NCBI GenBank assembly: GCA_021780105.1
Contig: JAJXZJ010000044.1
Coordinates: forward strand, 1-64,000
Direction: 5' to 3'
Source: a bacterium
GTDB lineage: Bacteria > Verrucomicrobiota > Verrucomicrobiia > Limisphaerales > J093
Length of the DNA stretch: 64,000 nt
Shown: one piece after another, positions 8,153 through 16,139 of the stretch
Layout: each line of letters starts with the position of its first letter
Numbering within the stretch: position 1 is the stretch's first letter
Notes under the pieces: model-generated
Seen by the model: only the letters and a program-made list of their open reading frames with translations
Told to the model about the DNA's origin: nothing
Database searches by the model: none
Made by a program: the position numbers and the translations under genes

Positions 8153-8395
8153 ATGGCGCCCGCATCCCAACCGCTCACCGCCCTCGCCGTCGGTCAGGTC
8201 GCCACCGTGACGGGCATCAACGTCCCGCCCGAGGCCAAAGCCCGCCTGCAGGAGATGGGTCTGCTGGCCGGCACTCCCGTGCAACTGATCCGTTTTGCCC
8301 CGCTGGGCGATCCGGTGGAGATCAAGGTGCGCGGCTACCATCTGACCCTTCGCAAGCACGAGGCCGAACAGATTCTCGTCCAACCACGCTCCTGA
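8153..8395 (+). CDS. feoA: Second FeoA-family protein
   Basis: This 80-residue protein begins at the ATG two bases after the preceding stop. It has the classic FeoA pattern: LTALAVGQVATVTGI, then RLQEMGLLAGTPV, then a final EIKVRGYHLTLRKHEA. The GYxLxLRKxEA ending is highly characteristic of FeoA. Two FeoA domains encoded next to one FeoB is a known variation in several phyla. It should bind the cytoplasmic side of FeoB and modulate Fe2+ uptake. Confidence 0.9.
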   Translation: MAPASQPLTALAVGQVATVTGINVPPEAKARLQEMGLLAGTPVQLIRFAPLGDPVEIKVRGYHLTLRKHEAEQILVQPRS

Positions 8396-8541
8396 CGGAC
8401 CAAGTCTGACATTCGAGATTTCACCGTTGAACCCCCATTTCATGCCTTCGGAGCTGTCAACGCATTGCGTTCCACCGCACAGGAACGCCCAGGCGTTGGC
8501 ACGCCGCTCCCCCAGGGCGCGGCTGGGTTCGGCCGGAAGCC

Positions 8542-10929
8542 ATGGGAACACCGTTCGCCATGCCCGCGGTTGACCAGCCGGAGGTTCACCCGGCCGCAAC
8601 CCCTCGCGCGACGCCGGATGGCGCGGCCCGGCTGGTGGTGCTGACGGGCAATCCCAACTGCGGCAAGACCACGCTTTTCAACGCCCTCACCGGCCTGCGT
8701 GCCAAGGTCGGCAACTACGCCGGCGTCACCGTCGAGCGCAAGGAAGGCCGGCTCCTCGGCGCCACCGAGCCAGCCGTCACCGTGCTCGATCTCCCCGGCA
8801 CCTACAGCCTCAGCCCGCAATCGCTGGACGAGCAGATCGCCCGGGACGTGTTGTTTCACCGGCTGGCCGAGGTGCCTGTGCCGAATGTGGTGGTCGTGGT
8901 CGTGGACGCCTCCAATCTGGAGCGCAACCTTTACTATGCCACCCAGGTCATTGAACTGGGCTACCCGACGGCCATTGCGCTGAACATGGTGGATGTCGCC
9001 GCGCAAAACGGCCAGACCGTGGATCCCGGACAGTTGGCGGAGCAACTTGGCGTGCCAGTTTTCCCGATGGTGGCCAGCACGCGCGAAGGCATTCCGGTGA
9101 TGCGCGACCATTTGGTGGCCGCCTGCCTCAAAGCCTCGCCGCCCGCCAGCGGACCGCGCTTCGGCGAGTTGCCGGAGTCGTTCGCCCGCGAAGCCGCGGA
9201 CGTGGCCGACCGATTGCTCAGGCGCTTCCCGGAGCGTCCCTGGTTGCCCCAGGCCGTCTCGGTGATCGTGCTCAGCGACGAAAAAAACCTCCGCGACAAT
9301 GCCGCCTACTACGGCGCCGAGTTCACCGCCGCCGTGCAGGCCGCGCGGCAACGGCTCGAGGCTGCGGGCGTGGACTGGCGGAGCGCCGCCATCGAGGCCC
9401 GCTACGGCTGCGTTGCCGCCATCCAGCAGGCCGTCGTCGCCGACTCCGGCGCGCTCCAGGAAACCTTCAGCGACCGGCTCGACCGGGTGTTGACGCACAA
9501 GGTGTGGGGCACGCTCATCTTCATCGCCGTCATGGCCTTGATGTTCCAGAGCATTTTCACGTTTGCGCAGGTGCCGATGGACCTGCTGAAACACGGCGTC
9601 GGCTGGGTCGGCGGGCTGGCCGGGCGCGTCATTCCGCCGGGCGACCTGCACAGCCTGCTGGTGGACGGCGTCATCGCCGGCGTCGGCGCCGTGGTGGTGT
9701 TCCTGCCGCAGATTTTGCTGCTGTTCCTGTTCATTGGATTCCTCGAAGACACCGGTTACATGGCGCGGGCCGCGTTCCTGATGGACCGGCTGATGAGCAA
9801 GGTGGGCCTGCACGGGAAGAGCTTCATCCCGATGCTCAGCTCGTTCGCGTGTGCCATTCCCGGCATCATGGCCACGCGCACGATCGAAAGCCCGAAGGAC
9901 CGGCTCGTCACGATCCTCGTCGCGCCGTTGATGAGCTGCTCGGCGCGGCTGCCGGTTTATACGCTGCTGATCGGCGCCTGCATTCCCAATATCGCCGTTC
10001 TCGGCTTCCTGAAGCTGGCCGGCCTCACGATGCTGGCCATGTATCTGCTCGGCATCGTCGTCGCGCTGCTCATGGCGTGGCTGTTCAAAAAGACGCTGCT
10101 CAAGGGCGAAACGCCGATGCTGATCATGGAACTGCCGCCTTACAAACGCCCCTTGTTCCGCGTCGTGCTCCACCACATGTGGGACCGGTCGAAGCTGTTC
10201 CTGCGGCGTGCCGGCACGGTGATCCTGGGGATCAATATTCTGCTCTGGTTTCTGGCCACCTATCCCCGAAGCGCGGAACAGGAAACGCAGTTCGCGGCCA
10301 GACAGGTCGCCGCCGCCAGAAGTGTTTACCCGAACATCGCGAACGAGGCCGGGCTGCGCCAGAAGATCCACGAGGCCGAGTGGCTTCTCAGGCAAAACGA
10401 TTCTCCCGGGGCGGCCGCAACCCTCCCGCCGGATCACGATCAACTCACGAAGCTGGACGCGAGCATGGTGGAGTTGGAAAAAACGTTCGCCGGCGAAAAG
10501 CTCCGCCGCAGTTTCGCCGGCCGCCTGGGGCATCTCATCGCGCCGGTGATCGCGCCGCTGGGCTTCGATTGGAAGATGGGCATCGGCATCGTCGCGTCGT
10601 TCGCGGCCCGCGAGGTGTTCGTCAGCACCATGTCCACGGTCTATAACGTCGGCCACTACGAGGAAACGGAATCGGGCCTGGCGAACCTCGAACAGACTCT
10701 GCGCGAACAGCAGCGTCCGGACGGCTCGCCCGTCTATACGGCGCTGACGGCCGTCACGTTGATGGTGTTTTACGTGTTCGCCCTGCAGTGCGCCAGCACC
10801 GTGGCCATCGTCCGCCGGGAAACCAATTCCTGGAAATGGCCGTTGTTCCAATGGGCCTACATGGGTGCGCTGGCGTGGACGCTCGCCTTCCTCGTCCACA
10901 CCGGCGGCGGCTGGCTGGGATTTCATTGA
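8542..10929 (+). CDS. feoB: Ferrous iron transporter B
   Basis: This 795-residue membrane protein has an N-terminal GTPase: G1 GNPNCGKTT (residues 36-44), G3 DLPGTYSL, and NMVD as the G4 region. A helical regulatory domain and a transmembrane domain with Gate motifs follow; the segment SFACAIPGIMATR contains the conserved Cys of the first Gate motif. An unusual hydrophilic insertion of about 90 residues lies near residues 575-665 between helices, before the conserved GFDWKMGIGI. The start could also be the ATG at 8560. It imports Fe2+ across the inner membrane with the two FeoA proteins upstream. Confidence 0.95.
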   Translation: MGTPFAMPAVDQPEVHPAATPRATPDGAARLVVLTGNPNCGKTTLFNALTGLRAKVGNYAGVTVERKEGRLLGATEPAVTVLDLPGTYSLSPQSLDEQIARDVLFHRLAEVPVPNVVVVVVDASNLERNLYYATQVIELGYPTAIALNMVDVAAQNGQTVDPGQLAEQLGVPVFPMVASTREGIPVMRDHLVAACLKASPPASGPRFGELPESFAREAADVADRLLRRFPERPWLPQAVSVIVLSDEKNLRDNAAYYGAEFTAAVQAARQRLEAAGVDWRSAAIEARYGCVAAIQQAVVADSGALQETFSDRLDRVLTHKVWGTLIFIAVMALMFQSIFTFAQVPMDLLKHGVGWVGGLAGRVIPPGDLHSLLVDGVIAGVGAVVVFLPQILLLFLFIGFLEDTGYMARAAFLMDRLMSKVGLHGKSFIPMLSSFACAIPGIMATRTIESPKDRLVTILVAPLMSCSARLPVYTLLIGACIPNIAVLGFLKLAGLTMLAMYLLGIVVALLMAWLFKKTLLKGETPMLIMELPPYKRPLFRVVLHHMWDRSKLFLRRAGTVILGINILLWFLATYPRSAEQETQFAARQVAAARSVYPNIANEAGLRQKIHEAEWLLRQNDSPGAAATLPPDHDQLTKLDASMVELEKTFAGEKLRRSFAGRLGHLIAPVIAPLGFDWKMGIGIVASFAAREVFVSTMSTVYNVGHYEETESGLANLEQTLREQQRPDGSPVYTALTAVTLMVFYVFALQCASTVAIVRRETNSWKWPLFQWAYMGALAWTLAFLVHTGGGWLGFH

Positions 10930-10974
10930 GCCGGCGGACGCGGCCACGCGTGGCCGGCAAACACCCCGCGCCGT

Positions 10975-12282
10975 TCAACGTCCGGCCCGGCGATACGCCT
11001 CCGCCAGCAGCGTCATCGGATGCGCCACGCGGACGTTCACTCCGCGGGCCTGCGCGCCGTTCACCAGTTGGAGCTGGCAGCCGGGATTGGCCGTGGCGAC
11101 CACCGTGGCGCCGGTCGTCTGCAAATGGCGGATTTTGCGGTCGAGCAGCTCGTTCGCCATTTTTGGCTGGATCAAATTGTAAATGCCCGCGCTGCCGCAG
11201 CACCAGTTGCTCTCCGGCAGTTCAACAAGCCGCAGGTTCGGGATCGCCCGCAAAAGCTGGCGCGGTTGCAGGACAATTTTCTGCCCGTGACTCAGGTGGC
11301 AGGATTCGTGATACGTGGCCACGAACGGCGGCGCGCCGTCGTCCGCCGGCGGCACGAGGCCGGTCTGCGCCAGCCACTCATGAACGTCCTTCACCTTGCG
11401 GTCCCACAACTCGGCGCGCTCGCGCCAGACCGGGTCGTCCGCCAGCAGGTGGCCGTAATGCTTGAGGTGCGAGCCGCAGCCGCCGGCGTTGGTGATGATG
11501 GCGTCGAACTGGTCGGGCGGGAACTGGGCAATGTTCGCGCGGGCAAGCTGGCGCGCGAGTTCCAGTTCGCCGTTGTGCGCGTGGAGCGAGCCGCAGCACT
11601 GCTGGCGGCGCGGTGTGAAGACTTCGCAGCCGTTGCGCGCCAGCACCTCGACGGTGTCGTGGTTGACGTCGCTGAAGATCAGGTCCTGCGCGCAACCGGT
11701 GAGCATGGCGACGCGGAAACGCCGCGCGCCGACGGCGGGCGTGGTTTCGGCAATGAGATCGGCGCTGAACTGCGGCTGCACGGCGGGCGTCATCGCTTCG
11801 AGTTCGCGCAGGCGGGCGGGGAAAAGGCTCAGCACGCCGCTGCGGCGGATGAGCGTTTGCAGGCCGATCCACTGGTAAAACCGCAGCAGCCGGCCGAGCA
11901 GGCGCAGCCGGCGCAAATCCATGAACAGCCACTTCACGGTGAACCACCGGATGAGCCGCCGTTTGGGTGTGTTCAACGTGCCGGTGCGCTCGGCCTCGGC
12001 GCGGGCGCGCTCGAACAGCTCGGCGTAATTCACGCCCGCCGGGCAGGCGCTGGTGCAGGCGAGGCAGCCAAGGCAGAAATACATTTCCTCCGCGAAGGCG
12101 CGGGTGGGTTCGAGCCGGTCGTCGGCGATGGCGCGCATGAGCGCGATGCGGCCGCGCGGGCTGTGGCGCTCCAGCTTGGTGGCGGCGTAGGTCGGGCACG
12201 TCGGCAGGCACAGGCCGCAGTGCATGCACTGCTGGACCACGGAATAATCGAGGCCTTTGAGAAACGAGACGTCCGCGTTCAT
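10975..12282 (-). CDS. glcF: Glycolate oxidase-like iron-sulfur subunit
   Basis: I start this 435-residue protein at MNADVSF. It has two 4Fe-4S ferredoxin motifs, CMHCGLCLPTCP and CLGCLACTSACP, near the N-terminus. Two CCG-type cysteine-rich domains follow (CCGSLHAHNG and WCCGSAGIYN). This is the layout of GlcF, the electron-transfer subunit paired with GlcD in glycolate or D-lactate oxidation. The matching GlcD-like gene is 2.2 kb upstream on the same strand, separated by a sialidase and an opposing gene; no GlcE was seen. It probably acts at the cytoplasmic membrane, passing electrons to quinone. Confidence 0.9.
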   Translation of the reverse strand: MNADVSFLKGLDYSVVQQCMHCGLCLPTCPTYAATKLERHSPRGRIALMRAIADDRLEPTRAFAEEMYFCLGCLACTSACPAGVNYAELFERARAEAERTGTLNTPKRRLIRWFTVKWLFMDLRRLRLLGRLLRFYQWIGLQTLIRRSGVLSLFPARLRELEAMTPAVQPQFSADLIAETTPAVGARRFRVAMLTGCAQDLIFSDVNHDTVEVLARNGCEVFTPRRQQCCGSLHAHNGELELARQLARANIAQFPPDQFDAIITNAGGCGSHLKHYGHLLADDPVWRERAELWDRKVKDVHEWLAQTGLVPPADDGAPPFVATYHESCHLSHGQKIVLQPRQLLRAIPNLRLVELPESNWCCGSAGIYNLIQPKMANELLDRKIRHLQTTGATVVATANPGCQLQLVNGAQARGVNVRVAHPMTLLAEAYRRAGR

Positions 12283-12416
12283 GTCGAGCGTGCCGCCAGC
12301 TAACCACCGGCGACGGCGGATGCGAGATTTTTCGCGCGTGACACGCCGGGCCGTTCTCCGCGCGGCGGGCCGGTTCCCCGTTGCCGGCCGCCCGGCTTTG
12401 TGCAAGGTTGCGTGTC

Positions 12417-13124
12417 ATGCCGCCAGAATTGCCGTCCACGCCGAACGCCGTGTGGTTTCGCCGCCGCCTCACGCCGGGGCAAATCCTGCTGGTTCTGGCG
12501 GTCCTGGTCGTTCTGGGTGCCGGCGGCTGGGCGGGCTTTCAGCTCGTCGCGTCGCAACGGCACGCGGCGCGGGTGCGCTTGGCCATGCAGCGCGTGGTGG
12601 ACGGCATCCGTGCCGAGCGGGCGCAACTGGAATCCGCCATCGAGGCCTATCGAAAAGCCCTCGGCCATTATCCCCCGGACCATGTGCTCAGCCGCCAGCC
12701 GCTCGTGGTGGATGGAGTGACCAACCAGCTTTTTTACGAGATTTCCGGCACGGTTTTCAACCCCGCGAGCCGGCGCTTTGAGTGCGAACGCTGCACCGCG
12801 GTGTCGAGCCGGACGCTGGCGGCGTATTTCCACGTGGAGCAGTTCAGCAACGTCGTCACCGCGCCGGCCGTGGCCCGGAGTTTTCTGCCGGCCACCGACG
12901 TGTTCATCGGCGAGCTTACAGGCAAGATTCCCGGGTTGAAAACGTTCGGCTACGCGCCGTTGCCCGAGGAGGTGGACCCGGAAACGGCCAACGAATTTGT
13001 CATCAGCCCGTGGCGCTACGTGACGACGCAGCCGACGAACAACCCCGGCCGGTTTGATCTCTGGATCGAGGTCAACGTGAATGATCAGCACCTCGTCGTT
13101 GGCAACTGGAAGCGCGTGGAATAG
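12417..13124 (+). CDS. Membrane-anchored pilin-like protein of unknown function
   Basis: The 235-residue protein has one N-terminal transmembrane helix (about residues 20-45, GQILLVLAVLVVLG) followed by an amphipathic helical stretch and a soluble domain. The segment AYRKALGHYPPDH and the ending NPGRFDLWIEV resemble the helix-then-loop layout of type II secretion pseudopilins and verrucomicrobial pilin-like proteins. A canonical prepilin cleavage site (G then F-T-L-I-E) is absent, so the assignment is only structural. Two cysteines (ECERCTA) may form a disulfide or bind metal. It lies between glcF and the sialidase on the opposite strand. Confidence 0.6.
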   Translation: MPPELPSTPNAVWFRRRLTPGQILLVLAVLVVLGAGGWAGFQLVASQRHAARVRLAMQRVVDGIRAERAQLESAIEAYRKALGHYPPDHVLSRQPLVVDGVTNQLFYEISGTVFNPASRRFECERCTAVSSRTLAAYFHVEQFSNVVTAPAVARSFLPATDVFIGELTGKIPGLKTFGYAPLPEEVDPETANEFVISPWRYVTTQPTNNPGRFDLWIEVNVNDQHLVVGNWKRVE

Positions 13125-13136
13125 CGGCTCCCCAGC

Positions 13137-14429
13137 TTACGGCTGGCGGGGGTCGCCCTGCCGGATCCAGGCTTCGTTGAAGTGGGCGTGCTTGATGGAC
13201 TTCGCGGCCGGGTCGCCGTCCACGTCCTTCGGCAGGTTCCGCCGCGCCAGATGATAGCTGTAGCTGGCGTGCAGCGTGCCGTCGCGCGCCTGGATGATGG
13301 ACGGATAATGAAACGAACCAGCTTCCGGCCCGGGCGGTTCGTATTCCAGGTGACGCTTCCATTTCCACGTCTTGCCTTCGTCGTCGGACAGCAGGACCGC
13401 CAGGCTGTTGCGGCCGTCGTCGGTGTCGTTGCCCACCAGCACCCAATGGCCGTTGCGCAAGGCGATGACTTCCGCGCCGGAGCCGGGGTTCGGCAGCGCC
13501 GTGTCGGTCACCGGCGACCACGTTTCGCCGCGGTCGCGCGACTCGCTTTGCTGCAACCGGTGCGGCGGCGGACCGTTGTCGCGCATGAGCGTGTAGAGCG
13601 AGCCATCGCGCCGTTGCACGATGCTCGGCTGAATGTTGCCGGCGCCGATGAGCGGCGTGCTCGTGTGCCAGGTTTGTCCCCAATCATCGGTGATGGCCAT
13701 CAGCGAAAACGAGAAACCGTCGTGGTAAAGCGGCACGATGAGCCGGCGGCCGTCCAGCACGAACGGATGGGCGCGCGTCATCCAGCCCAGCCGGGAATAA
13801 AGCTTGTCGCTCGTGTGTCGCCGCATGGCGTCGAGGAACTCCCCGGCCTCTTGTCGGTCGCGGCCGGTCAGGTGGAGTTGGGCGATCGCCTGCTCGGCCG
13901 TGGGCAGCGTCCGGTTGACGGCGGCGGCGAACTCCGGTCCGGGTTTGACCGGCAGAACCTCGCTGTCCTCCCATTTCGGCGGGCCTTCGCCGCGGTAGTC
14001 GGACGAGATGCGGTACTTTTGCAAGGCGCTTTCCCAGGTGTTCGCCAGGATGGTGGTGTAGAACAGCCAGAGCCGGCCGCGCGGGTCAATGATCATGCAC
14101 GGGTTGCCGTCGGGGAAACCGGGTGTGTCGGCCATCGTGAAGCGCTTGCTCCAGTGGCGGCTGCCTCGCCGGAGCCGGGCGCCTTCGATCTTCACGTCGT
14201 CGGCCGTGCGTTCGCCGGAGCCGTGAAACCAGCACACGAGCAAATCTCCGGTCGGCGTTTCCACGATGCATGAAGCATGGTTGTGCCAGACTTCGAGCGG
14301 AAAAATCAGCTCGGACTCGCAGAATGGTTTTTCGGCCGCGCCGGCGGATGCCAGCCAGCCGCACGCAACCGTCAGGGCCAGAAGCCGGCCCAGCGCCGCG
14401 GTGTTAGTTGCTTTGCCAAAGTCGCGCAT
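13137..14429 (-). CDS. Secreted sialidase-like (BNR repeat) protein
   Basis: This 430-residue protein has a signal peptide (RLLALTVACGWLASAGAAE). Its body is a predicted six-bladed propeller with Asp-box repeats: TDDWGQTWH, SRDRGETWS and SDDEGKTWK. The N-terminal blade (SCIVETPTGDLLVCWFHG) resembles the exo-alpha-sialidase/BNR_2 family that is abundant in Planctomycetes and Verrucomicrobia. Members act on sialic acids or other acidic sugars, but many are uncharacterised, so the substrate is uncertain. It is co-oriented with the GlcD-like gene 24 bases upstream and may share its transcript. Confidence 0.85.
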   Translation of the reverse strand: MRDFGKATNTAALGRLLALTVACGWLASAGAAEKPFCESELIFPLEVWHNHASCIVETPTGDLLVCWFHGSGERTADDVKIEGARLRRGSRHWSKRFTMADTPGFPDGNPCMIIDPRGRLWLFYTTILANTWESALQKYRISSDYRGEGPPKWEDSEVLPVKPGPEFAAAVNRTLPTAEQAIAQLHLTGRDRQEAGEFLDAMRRHTSDKLYSRLGWMTRAHPFVLDGRRLIVPLYHDGFSFSLMAITDDWGQTWHTSTPLIGAGNIQPSIVQRRDGSLYTLMRDNGPPPHRLQQSESRDRGETWSPVTDTALPNPGSGAEVIALRNGHWVLVGNDTDDGRNSLAVLLSDDEGKTWKWKRHLEYEPPGPEAGSFHYPSIIQARDGTLHASYSYHLARRNLPKDVDGDPAAKSIKHAHFNEAWIRQGDPRQP

Positions 14430-14453
14430 GGTTTCCTCCCGCTGGATCGCGGT

Positions 14454-15836
14454 TCAGTCGAACATTTTTCCCGGATTCAAGATGCCGTTCGGGTCGAGCA
14501 CCTGCCGCAGGGCCCGCATGACACGCAACGCCGGGGCACCGGCGAATTTCGGCAGGATGCCTTTCTTCGCCACGCCGACACCGTGTTCGCCGGTGATCGT
14601 GCCGCCGAGCCGGATGGTCTCGGCAAAAATCTCCTGAAACGCCTGCTCGACGCGGTGCATCTCCTCGACGTTGCGTTCGTCGGTGAGGAAGGTCGGATGC
14701 AGGTTGCCGTCGCCCATGTGACCGAAGGTGCCGACGCGCAGATTGAACTTCTTCGCCGTCGCCGCGATGAAGCGGATCATCGTCGCCAGTTCGCTGCGCG
14801 GCACGGTGGCGTCCTCCAGAATCGTCGTCGGCGCGACGCGCGCCAGCGCGGAAAACGCCGTGCGCCGCGCGCTGGCGAGTCGCGTCGCTTCCTCGTCGCT
14901 CTGCGCCACGCGGACTTCGCGGCAGCCGTTCTTCCGCGCGATTTCAACCATTTGCGCCGCCTCGGCCTCGATCACCGCCGGGTGGCCGTCGGTTTCCATG
15001 AGCAGCAGCGCCTCGCAATCCAGCGGCAGGCCAATCTTCGCAAAATCCTCCACGCACCGGATCGTCGTGCGATCCAGAAACTCCAGCGTGCAGGGAATGA
15101 TCTGCGCGGCGATGATGTCGGACACCGTCTGCGCCGCCTGGTCCATTTGCGCAAACGTGGCGACGAGCGTCTTCTTCGCCGCCGGCTGTGGAATCAATTT
15201 CAACAGCACCCGCGTGATCACGCCGAGCGTGCCTTCCGAGCCGACGAACAGGTCACGCAGCGAGTAGCCGGCCACGTCCTTGACGCATTTGTTGCCGGTC
15301 CAGAGCACCTCGCCATCGGGCAAAACGATTTCGAGGCCGAGGACGTAGTTGCGCGTGACGCCGTATTTCAAGCCGCGCAGGCCGCCGGAATTTTCCGCCA
15401 CGTTGCCGCCGATGGTGGAGATTTTCATCGAGCCGGGATCGGGCGGATAAAACAAGCCGGCGGCGCCGGCGGCATCGGCAATGGCCTGCGTCGTGGCACC
15501 GGCCTCGGCCAGCAAGGTCAGGTTCGCGCGGTCCAGTTCGAGAATGCGATCCATTTTCGCCAGGCACAGCACGACACAATCCGCGCTGGGCAGACTGCCG
15601 CCGCTGAGGCCCGTGCCGGAACCGCGCGCGACAACGGCGGCGCGCGTCTCGTTGGCGAACTTCAACACGGCGGAAACCTGGTCCGTCGTCGTGGCCAGCG
15701 CCACGGCGCCGGGCATTTGCCGCAGCGCCGCCGTGCCGTCGAAGGAATACGGAATCAGATCTTCCGGCGCGGTCAGGACGTTTTCGGGACCGAGCGCGTT
15801 GCGCAGTCCGGCAAGCAGGGTTGGCGAGAGCGGCAT
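14454..15836 (-). CDS. glcD: FAD-linked glycolate/D-lactate oxidase subunit
   Basis: A 460-residue FAD-dependent 2-hydroxyacid dehydrogenase. The FAD-binding domain carries ARGSGTGLSGG and STIGGNVAENSGG (PCMH-type fold). The C-terminal part has GHMGDGNLHP, in which the His residues of the family's active-site region lie, and GEHGVGVAKK. It is the usual length for GlcD. With the Fe-S protein at 10975-12282 it should oxidise glycolate or D-lactate, feeding electrons into the respiratory chain. Confidence 0.92.
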   Translation of the reverse strand: MPLSPTLLAGLRNALGPENVLTAPEDLIPYSFDGTAALRQMPGAVALATTTDQVSAVLKFANETRAAVVARGSGTGLSGGSLPSADCVVLCLAKMDRILELDRANLTLLAEAGATTQAIADAAGAAGLFYPPDPGSMKISTIGGNVAENSGGLRGLKYGVTRNYVLGLEIVLPDGEVLWTGNKCVKDVAGYSLRDLFVGSEGTLGVITRVLLKLIPQPAAKKTLVATFAQMDQAAQTVSDIIAAQIIPCTLEFLDRTTIRCVEDFAKIGLPLDCEALLLMETDGHPAVIEAEAAQMVEIARKNGCREVRVAQSDEEATRLASARRTAFSALARVAPTTILEDATVPRSELATMIRFIAATAKKFNLRVGTFGHMGDGNLHPTFLTDERNVEEMHRVEQAFQEIFAETIRLGGTITGEHGVGVAKKGILPKFAGAPALRVMRALRQVLDPNGILNPGKMFD

Positions 15837-16139
15837 AAGCTGCCACGACGATGGTCCGCCGCTCCGCGCGGGTCAAGCGCCGGACTTCCCGGCGGCGCGG
15901 TGTAGTGCCGGTGGAGGTCCGGATAGGCGTGACAGGTGACGGCGGCACCGCTTCCGCTTTCTCTGCCCAGACTTTGCGATCACGCCGGCGTGCGCAGGCA
16001 GTCTGGAATCGGACCTGTCGCGCACATCGGCTTTTAAGCCGTTGGTCATCAAGGATTTTTTGGACAAAATAAAATGATTTGCCTTTATTATTAATGATGT
16101 CACAAATAAACCAAGTTTTTGTGAAACGAGCCTGAACGG
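15837..16139. other. Divergent promoter region of glcD and the EPS operon
   Basis: 303 bases with no gene. The segment 16040-16125 is AT-rich (runs such as ATTTTTTGG and TTTATTATTAATG), in sharp contrast to the GC-rich neighbours. It probably contains the plus-strand promoter of the long EPS operon that starts at 16140. No specific sigma-factor motif could be assigned with confidence. Confidence 0.45.

Noticed and set aside
8440-10947. 835-residue antisense frame over feoB
   Set aside because: The real gene on the plus strand has full FeoB motifs. The antisense frame is open only because of GC-rich codon use.
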